Positions 23,401 through 23,540 of a stretch of DNA of 23,540 nt are shown one piece after another (position 1 is the first letter of the stretch; each line of letters opens with the position of its first letter). The notes below the pieces were generated by a model. It was not told where the DNA came from. It worked only from the letters and a program-made list of their open reading frames with translations, and did no database searches. A program made the translations under genes and the position numbers. The DNA is from a virus: IMG/VR virus record IMGVR_UViG_3300042887_003907, positions 1 to 23,540 of that record; one strand, written 5' to 3'.

Positions 23401-23498
23401 CCCTGTGCAAGAAACGATTGATCTACTTCTCTGGTGAATACACCAGGCGAAACGATTCGTTCTGAAGGGCTATATGTTCCATTTTGTTCGATTGCCAT
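20475..23498 (-). CDS. Tail sheath protein (T4 gp18-like, 1007 aa)
   Basis: The contractile sheath subunit. The N-terminus (SPGVFTREVDQSFLAQGVAA, then GPGFSPTVINSEGDLSTIFG, QQYLRQQGQVTVVRVGG) and the C-terminus (NPIAAFPGQGVVAWGQKTL, RRLLIALKKFIASSSRFLVF, RTAEMIVLDFNVLP) are the conserved parts that link neighbouring subunits around the tube. T4 gp18 has 659 residues; the extra length here lies between about 110 and 650 and is rich in Ser, Thr, Ala, Gly and Tyr, as in outward-facing beta domains of sheath proteins. A strong AGGAG lies 10 bases before the ATG, and an AT-rich element lies further up. The gene ends at a strong terminator, giving probably a one-gene late transcript or the end of a longer one from outside the window. 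Confidence 0.93.
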   Translation of the reverse strand: MAIEQNGTYSPSERIVSPGVFTREVDQSFLAQGVAAIGGVVVAPFPKGPGFSPTVINSEGDLSTIFGDADGTLYGPITAQQYLRQQGQVTVVRVGGLSGYNQQKALFVTATPGQYGRFQENSVVSGSLLDATLYPNSAANSVFKITGSVSVTFDSGFYEDETIEVGTLQVATFASSSTNLYGAVTASDGCLDYFFATASATNTSFTISGDAPWNGSRLSSLTIRRIPGACDFELEIEGVLTGSYGAFNPNAFTPGVGLTEDGCGSSSYATGSDSVLLAVLANTAYDRSQNLYGFSGSLLSTSSVVSVTADFSLALNTIYTDGSGNTASSSYGTYQFSLDEESNKYITNVFGTDPKAGYVPVAAGQKIEAAYTYKNFKHRTKTIINQMIASGSWKIAIFSRDAMDFEDGIEPADGTSAFDLTNAYTPFIRSQLIAAFTGSGVSSSAAYDLFKVHTLTDGTAANTAYKLEISNVKSPGSVPGTSYGSFTLAVRSYSDTDLKPVYLERFDNLNLDVNSANYVARRIGDTYNYIDFNGKILEFGDFPQKSKYVRVEMATAPWPVDAIPYGFGPYATPVGGDYARLGKIPAMQYCSASAYLLQPGRYASGVVFQPAPAQADADLAALYPNGSSVGPELDNKQYFAPVPQGSAVGANVAFDLETYCGVSPLYVASQENTNVKKRRFVLGFQGGFDGQSPSVPVLIGNDILPTNQQGLDCSTSTSRGTYAYRQSIAALSNADEFDFNLITVPGINYEDHAYVATSIVDMCERRGDAFYIMDIAPNQTAGATAIQNVVDLAGQFDTNYAATYYPWVKVTETNSNKIMNVPPSVVMMGVYAANDKVAAEWFAPAGLNRGGIPTAVSVADRLTHTERDTLYEGHVNPIAAFPGQGVVAWGQKTLQRNPSALDRVNVRRLLIALKKFIASSSRFLVFEQNVATTRQRFLNIVNPYLESVQQRSGVYAFKVVMDDSNNTPDLVDRGILYGQIYIQPTRTAEMIVLDFNVLPSGAVFPSA

Positions 23499-23530
23499 AG
23501 TTTTTTAACTCCTATATAAAAAGTTGTAAA

Positions 23531-23540
23531 TATAAATATG
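23531..23540 (-). promoter_or_regulatory. AT-rich element ATATTTATA upstream of the sheath gene
   Basis: The minus strand reads CATATTTATA, 33 bases before the ATG and upstream of the AGGAG site. This is the only copy that leaves a normal-length leader, which fits a promoter -10 position best. The window ends here. Confidence 0.4.

Overview
The window is part of a contractile-tailed (T4-like, myovirus-type) bacteriophage genome, AT-rich and almost fully coding. The evidence is a tail sheath, a gp19-type tail tube, a very long tape measure with an N-terminal coiled coil, two adjacent proteins resembling T4 baseplate hub assembly protein gp26, a LysM-like small baseplate protein and several large baseplate-type structural proteins. 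All genes but one are on the minus strand, so the window reads as late tail/baseplate transcription from right to left. Several short Cys/Lys-rich modules are ones I associate with phages known from marine and freshwater metagenomes. No host can be named from the sequence.

Layout, in transcription order (right to left). 23498-20475: tail sheath, ending at a strong terminator. 20372-15616: a cassette of about 5 kb lying between sheath and tube, which are neighbours in T4. It holds a Vsr/PD-(D/E)XK-type homing endonuclease, a translationally coupled trio (HAD-type 5'-nucleotidase, small unknown protein, nucleotidyltransferase), an unknown 229-residue protein, and a second endonuclease on the plus strand. 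15486-14992: tail tube with its own terminator. 14821-10870: five tightly packed genes behind a near-consensus sigma70 promoter; they share a short amphipathic helix, at the N-terminus in three and internally in two, and end at a terminator. 10754-9004: the two gp26-like paralogues. 8971-420: tape measure and four baseplate/structural genes in a near gap-free run. 379-1: an unidentified gene running off the left edge.

The tube, sheath, tape measure and baseplate genes together build the tail. The 14821-10870 block does not look like tail structure. Its shared helix carries an (I/L)-x-E site resembling the T4 prohead-protease cleavage consensus, so these may be proteins sorted into the head. 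The HAD protein and its small partner in the cassette begin with a comparable helix. This is the most interesting hypothesis in the window.

No stretch over 300 bases lacks a gene. The longest gaps are 14822-14991 (a promoter, a terminator and an AT-rich element) and 15487-15615 (divergent upstream regions of the tube gene and the plus-strand endonuclease). I saw no tRNA, rRNA, CRISPR array or insertion sequence.
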